DNA of 64,000 nt from Bacillota bacterium (GCA_029555205.1 JAKPTB010000080.1:124001-188000), one strand, 5' to 3'; positions 1 through 9,129 are shown, counted from the first letter of the stretch. Notes: generated from the sequence alone by a model not told the origin. Program-made: numbers and translations.

Positions 1-825
1 AATCTGTGTTGTACTGATATCGGCATGTCCCAGCAGTTCCTGGACGGAGCGGATATCTGCTCCATTTTCCAGCAGGTGGGTAGCGAAGGAATGCCTCAAG
101 GTATGCGGTGTTATCCTGGCTTCGATTTTTGCTTTAGCAGCATATTTTTTGATAATTTTCCAAAAACCCTGCCGTGTCAACCTGCCTCCGTGCTGGTTGA
201 CGAATAGCGCTGGTGTTTTGCCTGGCTTAACTAGTTTACACCTTCCCCGTTCCAGGTATTCGGTGAGGTAACGGGCGGCCACGTCACCAAGGGGCACTAT
301 CCTCTCTTTGGAACCCTTGCCGGAACATCGAATATATTTGTTTTGCAGGCTGAGCTGCTCCAGGTTTAAGGAGACAAGTTCCGAGACCCTGATTCCCGTA
401 GCATAGAGCAGTTCCAGCATTGCTTTATCGCGGAGGCCGGCCGGTTCCCCCGGGCGCGGCTGGTTCAGCAAGAGATCAACTTCCTGCACCGACAGCACCC
501 TGGGTAGCTTTTGGGGCAGTCTTGGTGTGTCCAGATCAGAAGAGGGATCTTTGGAAAGGTTTCCTTCGGCTACGGCATAGCGGTAAAAGGACTTGACGGC
601 TGCAAGGTGGCGCGCTATGGTTGCAGGTGATTTGCCGCTGACCTGGAGCTGAAAAAGGTAGGACATAATGAAATCCTTGTTCGTCCCTTTTATGTTATGT
701 AGATTATATTTACGACAGAAGGCTAGATAACCGGTCAGGTCCGTCCGGTAGGAGATAATTGTATTACTGGCAAGCCCCCGCTCCACGGCAAGATGATTCA
801 GAAAATCATGCAAAATTTTTTCCAT
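1..825 (-). CDS. xerD: Tyrosine site-specific recombinase XerD (3' end outside window)
   Basis: Translating the minus strand from the ATG at 825 gives 275 uninterrupted codons to the window edge. The N-terminal SAM-like core-binding domain (about residues 1-90) is followed by the catalytic domain, with the first Arg in ATGIRVSEL and the HTLRHSFATHLL box (His and Arg of the R-H-R-Y set). The frame breaks off at GHADISTTQI, just before the expected catalytic tyrosine, so only the last 20 or so residues are missing. A GGGAGG ribosome site lies a few bases before the start. XerD resolves chromosome dimers at dif together with XerC. The position behind spoIIM matches the order in Bacillus, which supports XerD over other integrases. 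Confidence 0.93.
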   Translation of the reverse strand, partial: MEKILHDFLNHLAVERGLASNTIISYRTDLTGYLAFCRKYNLHNIKGTNKDFIMSYLFQLQVSGKSPATIARHLAAVKSFYRYAVAEGNLSKDPSSDLDTPRLPQKLPRVLSVQEVDLLLNQPRPGEPAGLRDKAMLELLYATGIRVSELVSLNLEQLSLQNKYIRCSGKGSKERIVPLGDVAARYLTEYLERGRCKLVKPGKTPALFVNQHGGRLTRQGFWKIIKKYAAKAKIEARITPHTLRHSFATHLLENGADIRSVQELLGHADISTTQI

Positions 826-851
826 TCTTTCGGCCTACCTCCCGCTTCAAC

Positions 852-878
852 AAAAAAAGAGCCTGGTTAATAGACTCT
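852..878 (-). terminator. Rho-independent terminator between spoIIM and xerD
   Basis: On the minus strand AGAGTC pairs with GGCTCT (one G-U) around an 8-base loop and is followed by a run of seven T. It lies between the spoIIM stop and the xerD start, so xerD probably has its own transcript start or depends on readthrough. Confidence 0.6.
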
Positions 879-918
879 ACTTCCACATTTAACTAAGGTT
901 ATCCTTTTTGTTCCTGGA

Positions 919-1563
919 CTAAAACACAAAACTGGCGGCCAGCTTGACCAGAAAGGGTGTCAGGTATACTTCCACCAGTCCGGCTAAAAGGGCCATGAGA
1001 GTTAAAAAGGCCATGAAACCACTGTAAATGAGAAAGCTGGGCCAGATTACAACCCTGGAGTTGAAAAACCGTCTGCCCAGGAGCAGGGCAAAGGACAGGG
1101 AAGCCACGCCTCCCAGCAGCAGTGCCGGCATGAAAATAATATTTTGAGGCAGGATTGCCGCGCAGGAAAGGATTACTCCCTGGATGTTTTTTTGCCACCC
1201 CAAAAAAACGATGGAGAATCCGAGCACGAAACCCCGGGTAAAAATCAAAATCAGGATAACCGGGATGCCAATGATGGTAAGACCAAGAAAATATATTGCA
1301 GCAATTAGAAAAAGGTCGTTGTACAGGGCAGATTTCATAGCTGCAGCCGGTTCTGTTTCTATGAGCGCCGCCTGTTCCAGGAAGCGATCCAGATAGAGGC
1401 TGAGTTCCTGGAGTTCACCTGCCTGCAGCTTATATACTTCCAGTGTGCCTGCGGTGAGTCCCAGGGCAAAAACAAACAGGATGATTAAATAAGCAGGCCA
1501 GTTATATCTTAGGGAATTAGCCCAAAAACCTTTAAACCTGTGAGACAACTCCACCCCCCCCAA
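919..1563 (-). CDS. spoIIM: Stage II sporulation protein M (SpoIIM)
   Basis: About 214 residues, the normal SpoIIM length, with five to six predicted membrane helices and the family's extracytoplasmic stretch between the first two. SpoIIM is part of the SpoIIDMP peptidoglycan-remodelling complex that drives engulfment in the mother cell. It lies between mciZ and xerD, as in Bacillus. The start is uncertain. The TTG at 1563 lies directly on a GAGGGGGGAG ribosome site, so the in-frame GTG at 1554 or the TTG at 1548 may be the true start. Confidence 0.88.
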   Translation of the reverse strand: MGGVELSHRFKGFWANSLRYNWPAYLIILFVFALGLTAGTLEVYKLQAGELQELSLYLDRFLEQAALIETEPAAAMKSALYNDLFLIAAIYFLGLTIIGIPVILILIFTRGFVLGFSIVFLGWQKNIQGVILSCAAILPQNIIFMPALLLGGVASLSFALLLGRRFFNSRVVIWPSFLIYSGFMAFLTLMALLAGLVEVYLTPFLVKLAASFVF

Positions 1564-1619
1564 CTCCCCCCTCTAATTCTTATGGATTGTCCCCGCCTTT
1601 TATGACTTCCGGTATGATT

Positions 1620-1634
1620 TGTCCAGACTGGACA
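1620..1634. repeat. 15-bp perfect inverted repeat in the spoIIM/mciZ divergent promoter region
   Basis: TGTCCAG-A-CTGGACA is a perfect palindrome with 7-base arms, 50 bp before mciZ and about 57 bp before spoIIM. It has the shape of an operator for a dimeric regulator. No regulator can be named from the sequence. Confidence 0.4.
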
Positions 1635-1683
1635 TATTTTAATGGAGAGGGTAAAAAAGGATGAGTTATAAGGAGGATGGAGA

Positions 1684-1821
1684 TTGAGGATGATCAGAGT
1701 ATATGCCCGGGCGAACGGTATTTTTATCTGCGGGAAAATAAGAGAAGTCCGGCGGCTGCTGCAGTTTTATGCCTGCAGGTACCGGACTGTGCAGGAACTC
1801 ATTGTAAATCAGGTTCATTAA
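1684..1821 (+). CDS. mciZ: MciZ-like inhibitor of FtsZ polymerisation
   Basis: A 45-codon plus-strand ORF. Its product has the layout of Bacillus MciZ (40 residues): a basic N-terminus, a small hydrophobic patch ending in G-K, then EVRRLL, an aromatic residue and a TVQELI helix. MciZ is a mother-cell peptide that binds FtsZ and blocks Z-ring formation during sporulation. The TTG at 1684 has an AAGGAGG site 7 bases upstream; the ATG at 1690 is the alternative start. The gene sits beside spoIIM and xerD, as in Bacillus, but on the opposite strand, and its last codons overlap the pepT stop by 4 bp. Identification rests on a short alignment made by eye plus synteny. Confidence 0.75.
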   Translation: MRMIRVYARANGIFICGKIREVRRLLQFYACRYRTVQELIVNQVH

Positions 1822-2954
1822 AGGGCCTGACCCTGGGCTACACGCAGGATCTCGAACAGGTAGCGGGCGTTTTCCACGAGGTCGGCAGTGCTGATATACT
1901 CCTCGCAGGTATGCGCCTTTTTCATGCCGATACCCAGAACAGCCGTGGGAATGCCCCTGTGATTGAAAATGTTGGCGTCACTGCCCCCGCCCGTCTTTTC
2001 CAATTTGGGTTTGATGCCAAGCTTCCGGGCCGCTTCCAGGGCAACTTTAACCGGCAGCGATTCCTGGTCCAGATGAAAGCCATTGTAAAGCAGTTCTGTT
2101 GTGATTTCGGCCTGGGCGCCGTGTTTTTCGGCTGCTTCATAAACGGCACGGCAGATCCGGGCTGTCTGGACCTCACGTTTGGAAGTGCAGAGGCTCCTGG
2201 ATTCACCCTTGATGGTAACCATGTCCGGAACAATATTGGTGGCTTTGCCCCCTGATATAATGCCGATATTGGATGTTGTCTCGTGGTCAATCCGGCCCAG
2301 GTCCATTTGAGCTATGGCTTCGGAGGCCACCTTGATGGCGTTAATCCCGTCTTCCGGGTTCAAGCCCGCGTGGGCAGCCCTGCCCCGGATGGTGATCCCG
2401 ATTTCATCGTGGGAAGGCGCCCTGGTGATGATGGTTCCGGGGGTTCCGTCGCTGTCCAGGACAAAACCGTAACGTGCTTTCAGGAGGTGGTATTGAAGAT
2501 TTTTGGCGCCGAACATGCCGCCTTCTTCCCAGATGGTGAAAACCACTTCCAGACCGCCGTGCTCCAGGGACTGCTCACGCACAATCCTCAGGACCTCCAG
2601 TATTGTTGCGATGCCTGCTTTATCATCGGCCCCCAGCACCGTGTCGCCGGCGGAACGGATCACCCCGTCTGCCTGCACCGGCTTGACACCCAGACCAGGC
2701 GCTACGGTGTCCATATGAGCGCAGAGCATTATTACCGGACCCCGGCCGCTTCCGGGCAGCTTCCCGATTATATTGCCGGTGTTGGAGCCAACTACGCTGC
2801 CGGCCCCGTCCTCCCTAACCTCCAGCCCCAGGTCTGTCAGTTTCCGGATCAGCAGGTCGGCCAGTTGGCGCTCTTTACCTGAAACGCTGTCCACTTGAAC
2901 CAGCTCAAGGAATTCCTCAATGAGGCGATCCGGGTGGACTACACTTTTCTTCAC
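1818..2954 (-). CDS. M20 family metallopeptidase, PepT-like (tripeptidase-like)
   Basis: The 378-residue product has the dizinc M20 ligand set in order: AHMDTV (His, near 80), DTVLGADDKAG (bridging Asp), WEEGGMFGAKN (Glu-Glu), LDSDG (Asp) and a late AHTCEEYI His. A lid/dimerisation domain is inserted at about residues 180-290. It is cytoplasmic and is expected to release amino acids from di- or tripeptides; the exact substrate cannot be read from sequence. It follows korC by 26 bp and is probably the last gene of that operon. The PepT-like group of spore formers fits better than true PepT. Confidence 0.88.
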   Translation of the reverse strand: MKKSVVHPDRLIEEFLELVQVDSVSGKERQLADLLIRKLTDLGLEVREDGAGSVVGSNTGNIIGKLPGSGRGPVIMLCAHMDTVAPGLGVKPVQADGVIRSAGDTVLGADDKAGIATILEVLRIVREQSLEHGGLEVVFTIWEEGGMFGAKNLQYHLLKARYGFVLDSDGTPGTIITRAPSHDEIGITIRGRAAHAGLNPEDGINAIKVASEAIAQMDLGRIDHETTSNIGIISGGKATNIVPDMVTIKGESRSLCTSKREVQTARICRAVYEAAEKHGAQAEITTELLYNGFHLDQESLPVKVALEAARKLGIKPKLEKTGGGSDANIFNHRGIPTAVLGIGMKKAHTCEEYISTADLVENARYLFEILRVAQGQAL

Positions 2955-2980
2955 TGACCCTCCAACTCCTTAAACTTTAA

Positions 2981-3541
2981 TTATTCTGAAGCTGAGTTTT
3001 TATGCTCAGCTGCCAGTTCAAATCCCCTTTGCAGTGCCTTTACATTTACCGGGATCAGCTTGTGATGACGCCCGGGCAGAACTTCCTGCAGGGAATTTTC
3101 CACGGCTTCTATGGATACCACTCCGGTTAAAGCCAGCAGGGCGCCCAGGATGATGTTGTTGGCGACCCTGCCGTCACCCAGGGCCTCAGCCTCTTCATTG
3201 GCCTTAATGCGGACGACCCGCACATCTTTCCTCAGCACCGGTGAATCTACCAGTGAGCTGTTGATCAGAATCAGACCGCCCGGAACCACCGTTTGCTCAA
3301 ATCTCAGCAGGGATAGATTGTTCATCACAACCAGTACCGTTGGTTCAGTTACAATGGGCGAACTCACCGGCCGGTCTGATATGGTCACGCCGCAGTTGGC
3401 CACACCGCCCCTCTTTTCCACACCGTAGACGGGCACATAGGAAACATGCTTTCCTTCCAGGAGGCCGGCCTGGGCCAGAAGCTGGCCTGTGGAGAGGGCG
3501 CCCTGTCCGCCGAAACCTGCAATATAGATTTCCTCAAGCAT
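2981..3541 (-). CDS. korC: 2-oxoacid:ferredoxin oxidoreductase, gamma subunit
   Basis: The 186-residue protein has the gamma-subunit signature [17 protein letters not shown] at its N-terminus and no iron-sulfur cysteines. The gamma subunit completes the enzyme that decarboxylates a 2-oxoacid to its acyl-CoA and reduces ferredoxin. It starts inside the end of the beta-subunit gene (8-bp overlap), so translation is coupled. Gene order D-A-B-C is that of four-subunit 2-oxoglutarate or branched-chain ketoacid enzymes. The substrate cannot be settled from sequence alone. Confidence 0.88.
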   Translation of the reverse strand: MLEEIYIAGFGGQGALSTGQLLAQAGLLEGKHVSYVPVYGVEKRGGVANCGVTISDRPVSSPIVTEPTVLVVMNNLSLLRFEQTVVPGGLILINSSLVDSPVLRKDVRVVRIKANEEAEALGDGRVANNIILGALLALTGVVSIEAVENSLQEVLPGRHHKLIPVNVKALQRGFELAAEHKNSASE

Positions 3542-4289
3542 TTACAACACCCCCTGCAGGTGATTTGTATTCACCAAGCGGGTAATAGGGAACCATCTTT
3601 TCCTCCAGCCATTTTACCGCTTCCAGTGGTGAAAGTGCCCAGTTGGTCGGGCAGGTGGAAAGCACCTCCACCAGGGAGAACCCCAGACCTGCAAGCTGGA
3701 CTTCGAAGGCCCTCTTGATGAACTTTTTGGCCTGGATAATCGCCTTCGGGGTGTGGACTGCAGCCCGGGCCAGATAGGCGGCTCCCTCAAGGGGCGCCAG
3801 CATTTCGCAGACCCGGATGGGAAAGCCGTTAATCTCCCTGTCCCGGCCGAAGGGGGTGGTTTTGGTTATCTGGCCCATGATGGTAGTGGGAGCCATCTGG
3901 CCGCCGGTCATGCCGTAAATGGCATTATTGATAAAGACAATTGTGATTCTTTCACCCCTGGTAGCCGCATGAACAAATTCCCCGGTACCGATGGCAGCCA
4001 GGTCCCCGTCCCCCTGATAGGTAAATACCACCCTCTCCGGCAGAACTCTTTTAATCCCCGTAGCCACAGCCGGGGCCCTGCCGTGGGAAGCTTGAAACAT
4101 GTCGATCTCAAAATAATCCATGGCAAAAACGGAGCACCCCACCGGCGCAACACCGATAGCGGTATCCCGGATGCCCAGCTCTTCAATTACTTCTGCAACC
4201 AGACGGTGGGCGACTCCGTGGGTACAGCCGGGGCAGTAATGAAAGGGCACATCCTTCAGTATTCCGGGCCTTTTAAAGACCTTTTTCAT
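3534..4289 (-). CDS. korB: 2-oxoacid:ferredoxin oxidoreductase, beta subunit (TPP-binding)
   Basis: 251 residues, carrying the thiamine diphosphate signature of the family: HYCPGCTHG near the start, then GDGD at about 95 and an Asn-rich metal-binding turn ([12 protein letters not shown]). Binds TPP and Mg and carries out decarboxylation together with the alpha subunit. Starts 4 bp inside korA and ends 8 bp inside korC, typical of tight operon coupling. Confidence 0.9.
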   Translation of the reverse strand: MKKVFKRPGILKDVPFHYCPGCTHGVAHRLVAEVIEELGIRDTAIGVAPVGCSVFAMDYFEIDMFQASHGRAPAVATGIKRVLPERVVFTYQGDGDLAAIGTGEFVHAATRGERITIVFINNAIYGMTGGQMAPTTIMGQITKTTPFGRDREINGFPIRVCEMLAPLEGAAYLARAAVHTPKAIIQAKKFIKRAFEVQLAGLGFSLVEVLSTCPTNWALSPLEAVKWLEEKMVPYYPLGEYKSPAGGVVNA

Positions 4290-5356
4290 TTAACAACACC
4301 CCCGCTGTACAGTTTTTGAACTTCCTGGAGGACATCCCTGGCAACCGGGACCATTCCGCCCAGGCGACCGTAATGGTAAACCGGGGCTTTTCCGCTTATG
4401 GCCAGCTGGACGTCCTCCACCATCTGGCCCATGTTCATCTCCACGGATAAAAAACATTTTGCCTTTCCGGTGGTTCTTTTCAACGCCTCCGCGGGGAAGG
4501 GCCACAGGGTGACGGGCCGGAACAGACCTGCCGGAATTCCCAGCTGCCGGGCCTTTTCCACAACAGCCCGGCAAATCCGGGAAACTGTTCCAAAGGCAAC
4601 CAGGACAATCTCGGCGTCCTCCAGCAAATAACCCTCGCTAACCTGCTCATTGAGCAAGATTTGAGTGTATTTCTCCTTGAGTCTGATATTAACGGCTTCC
4701 ATTTCCTCCGGGATAACAAAACAAGAATTAATAATCCGTTTACTGCCCGGATGATCAATCATCCCGGTGGCAGCCCAGGGTTTAGCCGGAATTTCCACCT
4801 GAGCTTCATTCTTCAGCTCCACTGATTCCATCATTTGGGCCATGATCCCGTCCGCCATGACCATGACCGGGTTGCGGTAATAATCAGCCAGCTCAAAGGC
4901 TTTTCCCGTCAAGTCCAGAATTTCCTGGACCGAATTGGGAGCCAGCACAATCAAACGGTAATCGCCGTGGCCGCCGCCCCTGGTGGCCTGAAAGTAATCG
5001 GCCTGGGAAGGAGCGATATTGCCCAGACCGGGACCGCCCCGCATCATATTTACAACTACGCAGGGCAACTCGGCTCCAGCCAGGAAGGATAGTCCCTCCT
5101 GCATCAGGCTGATGCCGGGTCCCGAGGAAGAGGTCATAACCCTTGCGCCGGCCCCGGATGCGCCGTAAACCATATTGATGGAAGCTACTTCGCTCTCGGC
5201 CTGCAGGTACAGGCCCCCCACTTCCGGCATTCTTCTAGCCAGATAATGAGTTAGTTCACTTTGCGGTGTAATCGGGTAACCAAAGAAATAACGGCAGCCG
5301 GCCCGGACAGCGCCTTCACCGATGGCTTCGTTTCCTTTCATTAAGATCCTGCTCAA
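4286..5356 (-). CDS. korA: 2-oxoacid:ferredoxin oxidoreductase, alpha subunit
   Basis: 356 residues with the N-terminal pyrimidine-binding domain ([35 protein letters not shown]) and a C-terminal transketolase-like domain II. This is the catalytic partner of KorB. The start is the TTG at 5356, which overlaps the korD stop and has GGAGGAG about 10 bases upstream; a second in-frame ATG at 5341 is less well placed. Confidence 0.9.
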   Translation of the reverse strand: MSRILMKGNEAIGEGAVRAGCRYFFGYPITPQSELTHYLARRMPEVGGLYLQAESEVASINMVYGASGAGARVMTSSSGPGISLMQEGLSFLAGAELPCVVVNMMRGGPGLGNIAPSQADYFQATRGGGHGDYRLIVLAPNSVQEILDLTGKAFELADYYRNPVMVMADGIMAQMMESVELKNEAQVEIPAKPWAATGMIDHPGSKRIINSCFVIPEEMEAVNIRLKEKYTQILLNEQVSEGYLLEDAEIVLVAFGTVSRICRAVVEKARQLGIPAGLFRPVTLWPFPAEALKRTTGKAKCFLSVEMNMGQMVEDVQLAISGKAPVYHYGRLGGMVPVARDVLQEVQKLYSGGVVK

Positions 5357-5571
5357 ACCGCTTTCTCCTCCCTCTCCACTTCAATCACCATGTCGGGACA
5401 AACAAGGGCGCACAGGGTGCAGCCCGTACAATTTTCCGGTTCTTCCACGGCTGCCGGGTGGTAGCCCATCTCATTTATGCGTCCCGACATTTTTATAATT
5501 CCCCTGGGACAAACAGCGGTGCACAGGGTGCAACCCTTACAGCGTTCTTCCCGGAAGATGACCCTGGCCAA
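5353..5571 (-). CDS. korD: 2-oxoacid:ferredoxin oxidoreductase, delta (2x[4Fe-4S] ferredoxin) subunit
   Basis: A 72-residue protein with two C-x2-C-x2-C-x3-C motifs (CKGCTLCTAVCP and CTGCTLCALVCP), each able to bind a [4Fe-4S] cluster. It carries electrons from the KorAB active site to free ferredoxin. The TTG at 5571, 7 bases after GGAGGG, is preferred over the TTG at 5577, which would touch the ribosome site. First gene of the kor cluster, 100 bp after the ATPase gene. Confidence 0.9.
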   Translation of the reverse strand: MARVIFREERCKGCTLCTAVCPRGIIKMSGRINEMGYHPAAVEEPENCTGCTLCALVCPDMVIEVEREEKAV

Positions 5572-5677
5572 GAACAATCCCTCCCTCGATTAAATATGCA
5601 AAAATTAGATCCTGTGAACGCACGGGCAAGACCGGCTTTAATCCAGCCGGTGGCGGCAGGCAGTAAATCAAGCCGGC

Positions 5678-6361
5678 TCAACCGTCCTGCCAGGGCAACT
5701 TCAACATCAGATCCAGCGGAAATACTGGCACTTCCTGGTTTTTTAGCCTGTCAGCCAGGTTTCTGCGGACCCCCAGGAAGGCAACTGGTAGTTTCAGTTG
5801 GTGTGCTGCTTCCAGAACAAGTTGGTGACCCTCTAGAATTGTCTCGGGAACAGTTTCAGGACCCAGATTGGGATTGCTGATCAGGGCGTTAATCTGCAAA
5901 CGGGATGCTTTCTCAACCCTCTCCAGGACTGAAAGAATACCGGGCACGTCCCTGGTGTGCAGCCGGCAGGTGTTGACCACGAAATAAAGGTTAAAGGAAC
6001 CTTCTGCGAGGTTGTTTTTAAACCGGCCTAAAGCGGCGGCTCCAATATCATCACCGCCTACATCCAGGACACCGTAAGTGCTGCTGTCCTCTAAAACGCC
6101 CAGAATAGCCGGGGGCAGTGCCGGAACATCAGCTCCGGCCAGCCTTCCCCGGGGACTGACAACATTGATTCCCCTGGTCTCAAGGGCTTCCCTCACCGAC
6201 CTGATTCTAAAATAAGGATTGATTAGATCAAGATCGACAACTGTCACCTTTTTACCTGTTTCTAGAAGTTTAACAGCATAATTCAGCGCCAGTTCGGTTT
6301 TACCGCTGCCAAAGGCACCGGTAAAAATATTTATGCGTTTGAGTTTCTGCAATAATATCAC
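5678..6361 (-). CDS. P-loop ATP-binding protein (MinD/CobQ-like fold), unknown role
   Basis: 227 residues with an N-terminal Walker A (GAFGSGKTE), a switch-type DLDLINPYF segment at about 45-55 and a DVGGDD motif at about 102. The order and spacing follow SIMIBI-class NTPases such as MinD or CobQ/BioD, but the P-loop lacks the deviant lysine of MinD. No membrane-targeting helix is evident. The start is a GTG at 6361 with a weak ribosome site. The gene lies just before korDABC in the same direction, suggesting a role linked to that enzyme (cofactor or cluster insertion, or regulation). This is inference only. Confidence 0.6.
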   Translation of the reverse strand: MILLQKLKRINIFTGAFGSGKTELALNYAVKLLETGKKVTVVDLDLINPYFRIRSVREALETRGINVVSPRGRLAGADVPALPPAILGVLEDSSTYGVLDVGGDDIGAAALGRFKNNLAEGSFNLYFVVNTCRLHTRDVPGILSVLERVEKASRLQINALISNPNLGPETVPETILEGHQLVLEAAHQLKLPVAFLGVRRNLADRLKNQEVPVFPLDLMLKLPWQDG

Positions 6362-6750
6362 TCACTTCAACAACCAATGACCTTCGACGAAATTATTTAA
6401 AATTCCTTTTAGTTCTTTTAAAAAACATCATGGACTTATGGGAACAAGAAAATTGAAAGCTGATTTTTACAGACCTTTTAAACTTGCCATATAATTAACA
6501 AATTGGCTATCCATTATTTCATATATACTAATATATCACTTGAAAAACAATGTGTAAAACTGAACGGGGGTGGAGTTGGATTTTGAGAAGCTATGCCGGG
6601 CTTAGTAATAAAAAAAAACAAAGCATAATTACTGTCTAATCCTTAAGCGACAGTATTATACTTTAATGGTTTTAAAAAATTTAGTTGTTTAAAATTTAGT
6701 TCATATAACGTAATGTATAATTCCACAATTGATAAATTAAGACAAATAAC
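6362..6750. other. AT-rich intergenic region downstream of spo0A
   Basis: 389 bp with no convincing gene. On the minus strand a hairpin (ACTGTC pairing with GACAGT near 6629-6652) is followed by a T9 run near 6608-6616, which could serve as the spo0A terminator although the T run is displaced. On the plus strand a GGGGGTGG site precedes a TTG-started 9-codon ORF near 6580; this is probably chance. Confidence 0.4.
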
Positions 6751-7521
6751 CTAACTCACTTTCGCTTCGATCCTCAGCTTGTCCGCAACCATAGCTATAA
6801 ACTCCGAATTGGTTGGTTTGCCCCGTTCCAGGTTAATGGTGTAACCGAAGAATTTGGTCATCATCTCTACATTGCCCCGATCCCAGGCGAGCTCAATAGC
6901 ATGTCTGATGGCCCTTTCAACCCGGCTTGGTGTCGTTTGAAATTTTTGAGCAATCATAGGATATAATTCTTTAGTTACGGCTCCCAATAAATTAACTTCG
7001 CCGATAACCATTAAAATGGCGTCCCTTAAATAATGATAACCTTTGATATGGGCCGGAACACCCATTTCGTGAATGATGTTTGTCACAGCCACATCAAGGT
7101 TCTTGGGCTTCACTGGAGAAATGTACTGGGATACATTGACGCCTTCGGCAAGTTGCCGGATCCGGGTGGCGAGCACATTAAAGTCAAAGGGTTTTAAAAT
7201 GTAATAATCGGCGCCCAGTTCAACAGCCCTTTGGGTCACGCTTTCCTGACCAAAGGCAGTTAACATAATGATTTTGGGTCTGTTTCCGGGGTTGCCCGAT
7301 ACAAATTTCTCCAGGACTCCAATTCCATCCAGATGGGGCATGATGATATCAAGTACCACCACATCGGGGTTGTTTTCCTGAATCATTTGCAGGGCTTCCA
7401 GTCCGTTATAAGCAATGCCGGTCAAGTTAAAGTCTTCCTGTTCGTTAATGAACTCCTTGAGCAACTCGCAGAAATCTCTATTATCATCTGCGATTAAGAT
7501 CCTGATCGATTTTTTTGCCAT
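6751..7521 (-). CDS. spo0A: Sporulation master regulator Spo0A
   Basis: The 256-residue product has an N-terminal receiver domain (acidic pair in LIADDN, phospho-accepting Asp in [10 protein letters not shown], Thr in MLTAFG, Lys in ILKPF) and the conserved Spo0A C-terminal DNA-binding domain with the recognition helix [15 protein letters not shown]. It activates or represses early sporulation genes by binding TGTCGAA boxes. The ATG at 7521 is chosen because ATAGGAGG lies about 12 bases upstream; the longer frame to 7608 would run through the promoter. It sits directly after spoIVB, the usual arrangement in spore formers. Confidence 0.96.
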   Translation of the reverse strand: MAKKSIRILIADDNRDFCELLKEFINEQEDFNLTGIAYNGLEALQMIQENNPDVVVLDIIMPHLDGIGVLEKFVSGNPGNRPKIIMLTAFGQESVTQRAVELGADYYILKPFDFNVLATRIRQLAEGVNVSQYISPVKPKNLDVAVTNIIHEMGVPAHIKGYHYLRDAILMVIGEVNLLGAVTKELYPMIAQKFQTTPSRVERAIRHAIELAWDRGNVEMMTKFFGYTINLERGKPTNSEFIAMVADKLRIEAKVS

Positions 7522-7579
7522 ATGAAACTCCCGCCTCCTATAAGTTTCTATAATTTGTAAATTAATATCCACCAAGATG

Positions 7580-7606
7580 ATTCGACGGCCGTGAGAAAAG
7601 TCCTTC
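7580..7606 (-). promoter_or_regulatory. Sigma-H-type promoter of spo0A with overlapping 0A-box-like site
   Basis: On the minus strand GAAGGACTT (8 of 9 to RnAGGAWWW) is followed after exactly 11 bases by GTCGAAT (RnnGAAT). The -10 also contains GTCGAA, 6 of 7 bases of the Spo0A box TGTCGAA. The expected start lies about 50 bases before the spo0A ATG. Bacillus spo0A also has a sigma-H promoter under Spo0A feedback. Confidence 0.7.
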
Positions 7607-7671
7607 ATGGTTTACGGGAATTTTAAAAAATGTTATAAAAAGGAAAATACTCAAAATAATGTTTATTAATT

Positions 7672-8997
7672 TTACCCTGTTTTCAGAAGGTTTTCTATAA
7701 CTTCTTCCTTTGCCGGGAATAAATCTCCTTCCCGTAACATCCATTCTGCGGGAACGCCGTAACCTTTGGTCGGGTCATTGATAAAAACATGAGTTACTGC
7801 TCCTACAAGCCTGCCGTCCTGAATGATGGGACTGCCGCTCATACCCTGGATGATGCCCCCGGTTTCCTGCAGGAGCCCGGGATCGGAGACCTGGATAACC
7901 AGTCCCTTACCGTCCTCTTTGGCCTTGGGATTGATCCTGACTATTTCCAGGTTGAATTTCTCAACTTTATCTCCTTTCAACACAGTCAGCATTTCAGCCG
8001 GCCCCTCGTGAATCTGGTCAATTGTTGCCACGGGGATAGGTTCCTGAAAGGAAATGTTTACAAGGGGTTTTTGAAGGCGGCCGAAAATTCCCAATTTAGT
8101 ATTCCGGGTGACAGTTCCACATAAAATTTCATCTTTTTGGAAAGTGCCGATTTTTTCACCGGGTTGGCCTCGTTTTCCTTTGAATATACCCTGTACGGTG
8201 GCGCCTACAATCTTTCCGTCGCCCAGGTCCAAGGGGCGGTTTGTTCCAATGTCGTTAACGATATGTCCCAGGGCGCCATAGGACATGCTTTGAGGCTCAT
8301 AAAAGGTGAGCGTTCCGACACCGGCTGCGCTGTCCCTGATCACCAGGCCTATTTTGTAGCATCCTGTTTCCTTGCAAAAAACTGGTTTTAGCCGGGTTAG
8401 AAAAACTTTATCGCCGCGCTTTACTTCCATTATCAATGGTTGTCCCGCAGCTCCGGCTTTGGCGGCAAGTTCCCTGACCTGACTGTCACTTATTACTGTC
8501 TCGCCGCTTATTTTTAGAATATGGTCGTCTTTCATAATTCCTGCTTCCGCAGCCGGGTTGATTTTGCGGCCGGTTTCATCCTGGATCTCATAGCTGTCCA
8601 CTACAACAATACCCTGGGAGTGCAGCAAAACCCCGATGGATTGACCGCCGGGAATCACTCTCACTTCCGGCACGATGCTGATAATCATGTCCCTGACAGG
8701 CAGCACGCCGAAAAGAGTAAGCCTCACGATTTGTTGCCGGGACAGAGAAGATAAAGGGATTGTTCCTGATTTGAGTTCCTCTGGATTTATGCTTTTTGAT
8801 AAAGGCGTATATTCATTACCAATAATTCTAGCCTCAAGATTATTTTCAACGAAAGCGGGGAATTTTAATCTAAGCGGTTCACCAGCAGTAACAGTATGCC
8901 TTTCCGGTGGTAAAATGGTAACCTTTAACTGGCATGTTAATATACCTGTTAAAAATATCAAGATACCAAGGAATAAACCGCATGTTTTCCCCTTCAA
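7672..8997 (-). CDS. spoIVB: SpoIVB serine peptidase
   Basis: 441 residues: an N-terminal membrane anchor (about 1-25), a PDZ domain around 115-205, then the S55 peptidase domain with GHIVNDIG (His, catalytic Asp) and GMSGSPIIQDG (catalytic Ser). SpoIVB is secreted by the forespore and cleaves SpoIVFA, releasing SpoIVFB to process pro-sigma-K; the target sigK lies in this same window. The TTG at 8997 has GGAGGGG 6 bases upstream. Confidence 0.95.
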   Translation of the reverse strand: MKGKTCGLFLGILIFLTGILTCQLKVTILPPERHTVTAGEPLRLKFPAFVENNLEARIIGNEYTPLSKSINPEELKSGTIPLSSLSRQQIVRLTLFGVLPVRDMIISIVPEVRVIPGGQSIGVLLHSQGIVVVDSYEIQDETGRKINPAAEAGIMKDDHILKISGETVISDSQVRELAAKAGAAGQPLIMEVKRGDKVFLTRLKPVFCKETGCYKIGLVIRDSAAGVGTLTFYEPQSMSYGALGHIVNDIGTNRPLDLGDGKIVGATVQGIFKGKRGQPGEKIGTFQKDEILCGTVTRNTKLGIFGRLQKPLVNISFQEPIPVATIDQIHEGPAEMLTVLKGDKVEKFNLEIVRINPKAKEDGKGLVIQVSDPGLLQETGGIIQGMSGSPIIQDGRLVGAVTHVFINDPTKGYGVPAEWMLREGDLFPAKEEVIENLLKTG

Positions 8998-9129
8998 GCA
9001 TCACCCCTCCAATTTTATTGCAATCCACCTCCAAAATAATAGAATTAACCATAACAACCAGAACAAATTTTGTGATATAGTTTATATTTTCGTACAAACT
9101 TAAGATTACCTCAATATATATCAAATATT

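Noticed and set aside
1677-2255. 192-codon plus-strand ORF
   Set aside because: Antisense to the PepT-like gene; the real plus-strand gene there is the shorter mciZ in another frame.
7522-7608. 29-residue N-terminal extension of Spo0A
   Set aside because: It covers the sigma-H promoter and lacks a ribosome site, whereas the ATG at 7521 has AGGAGG.
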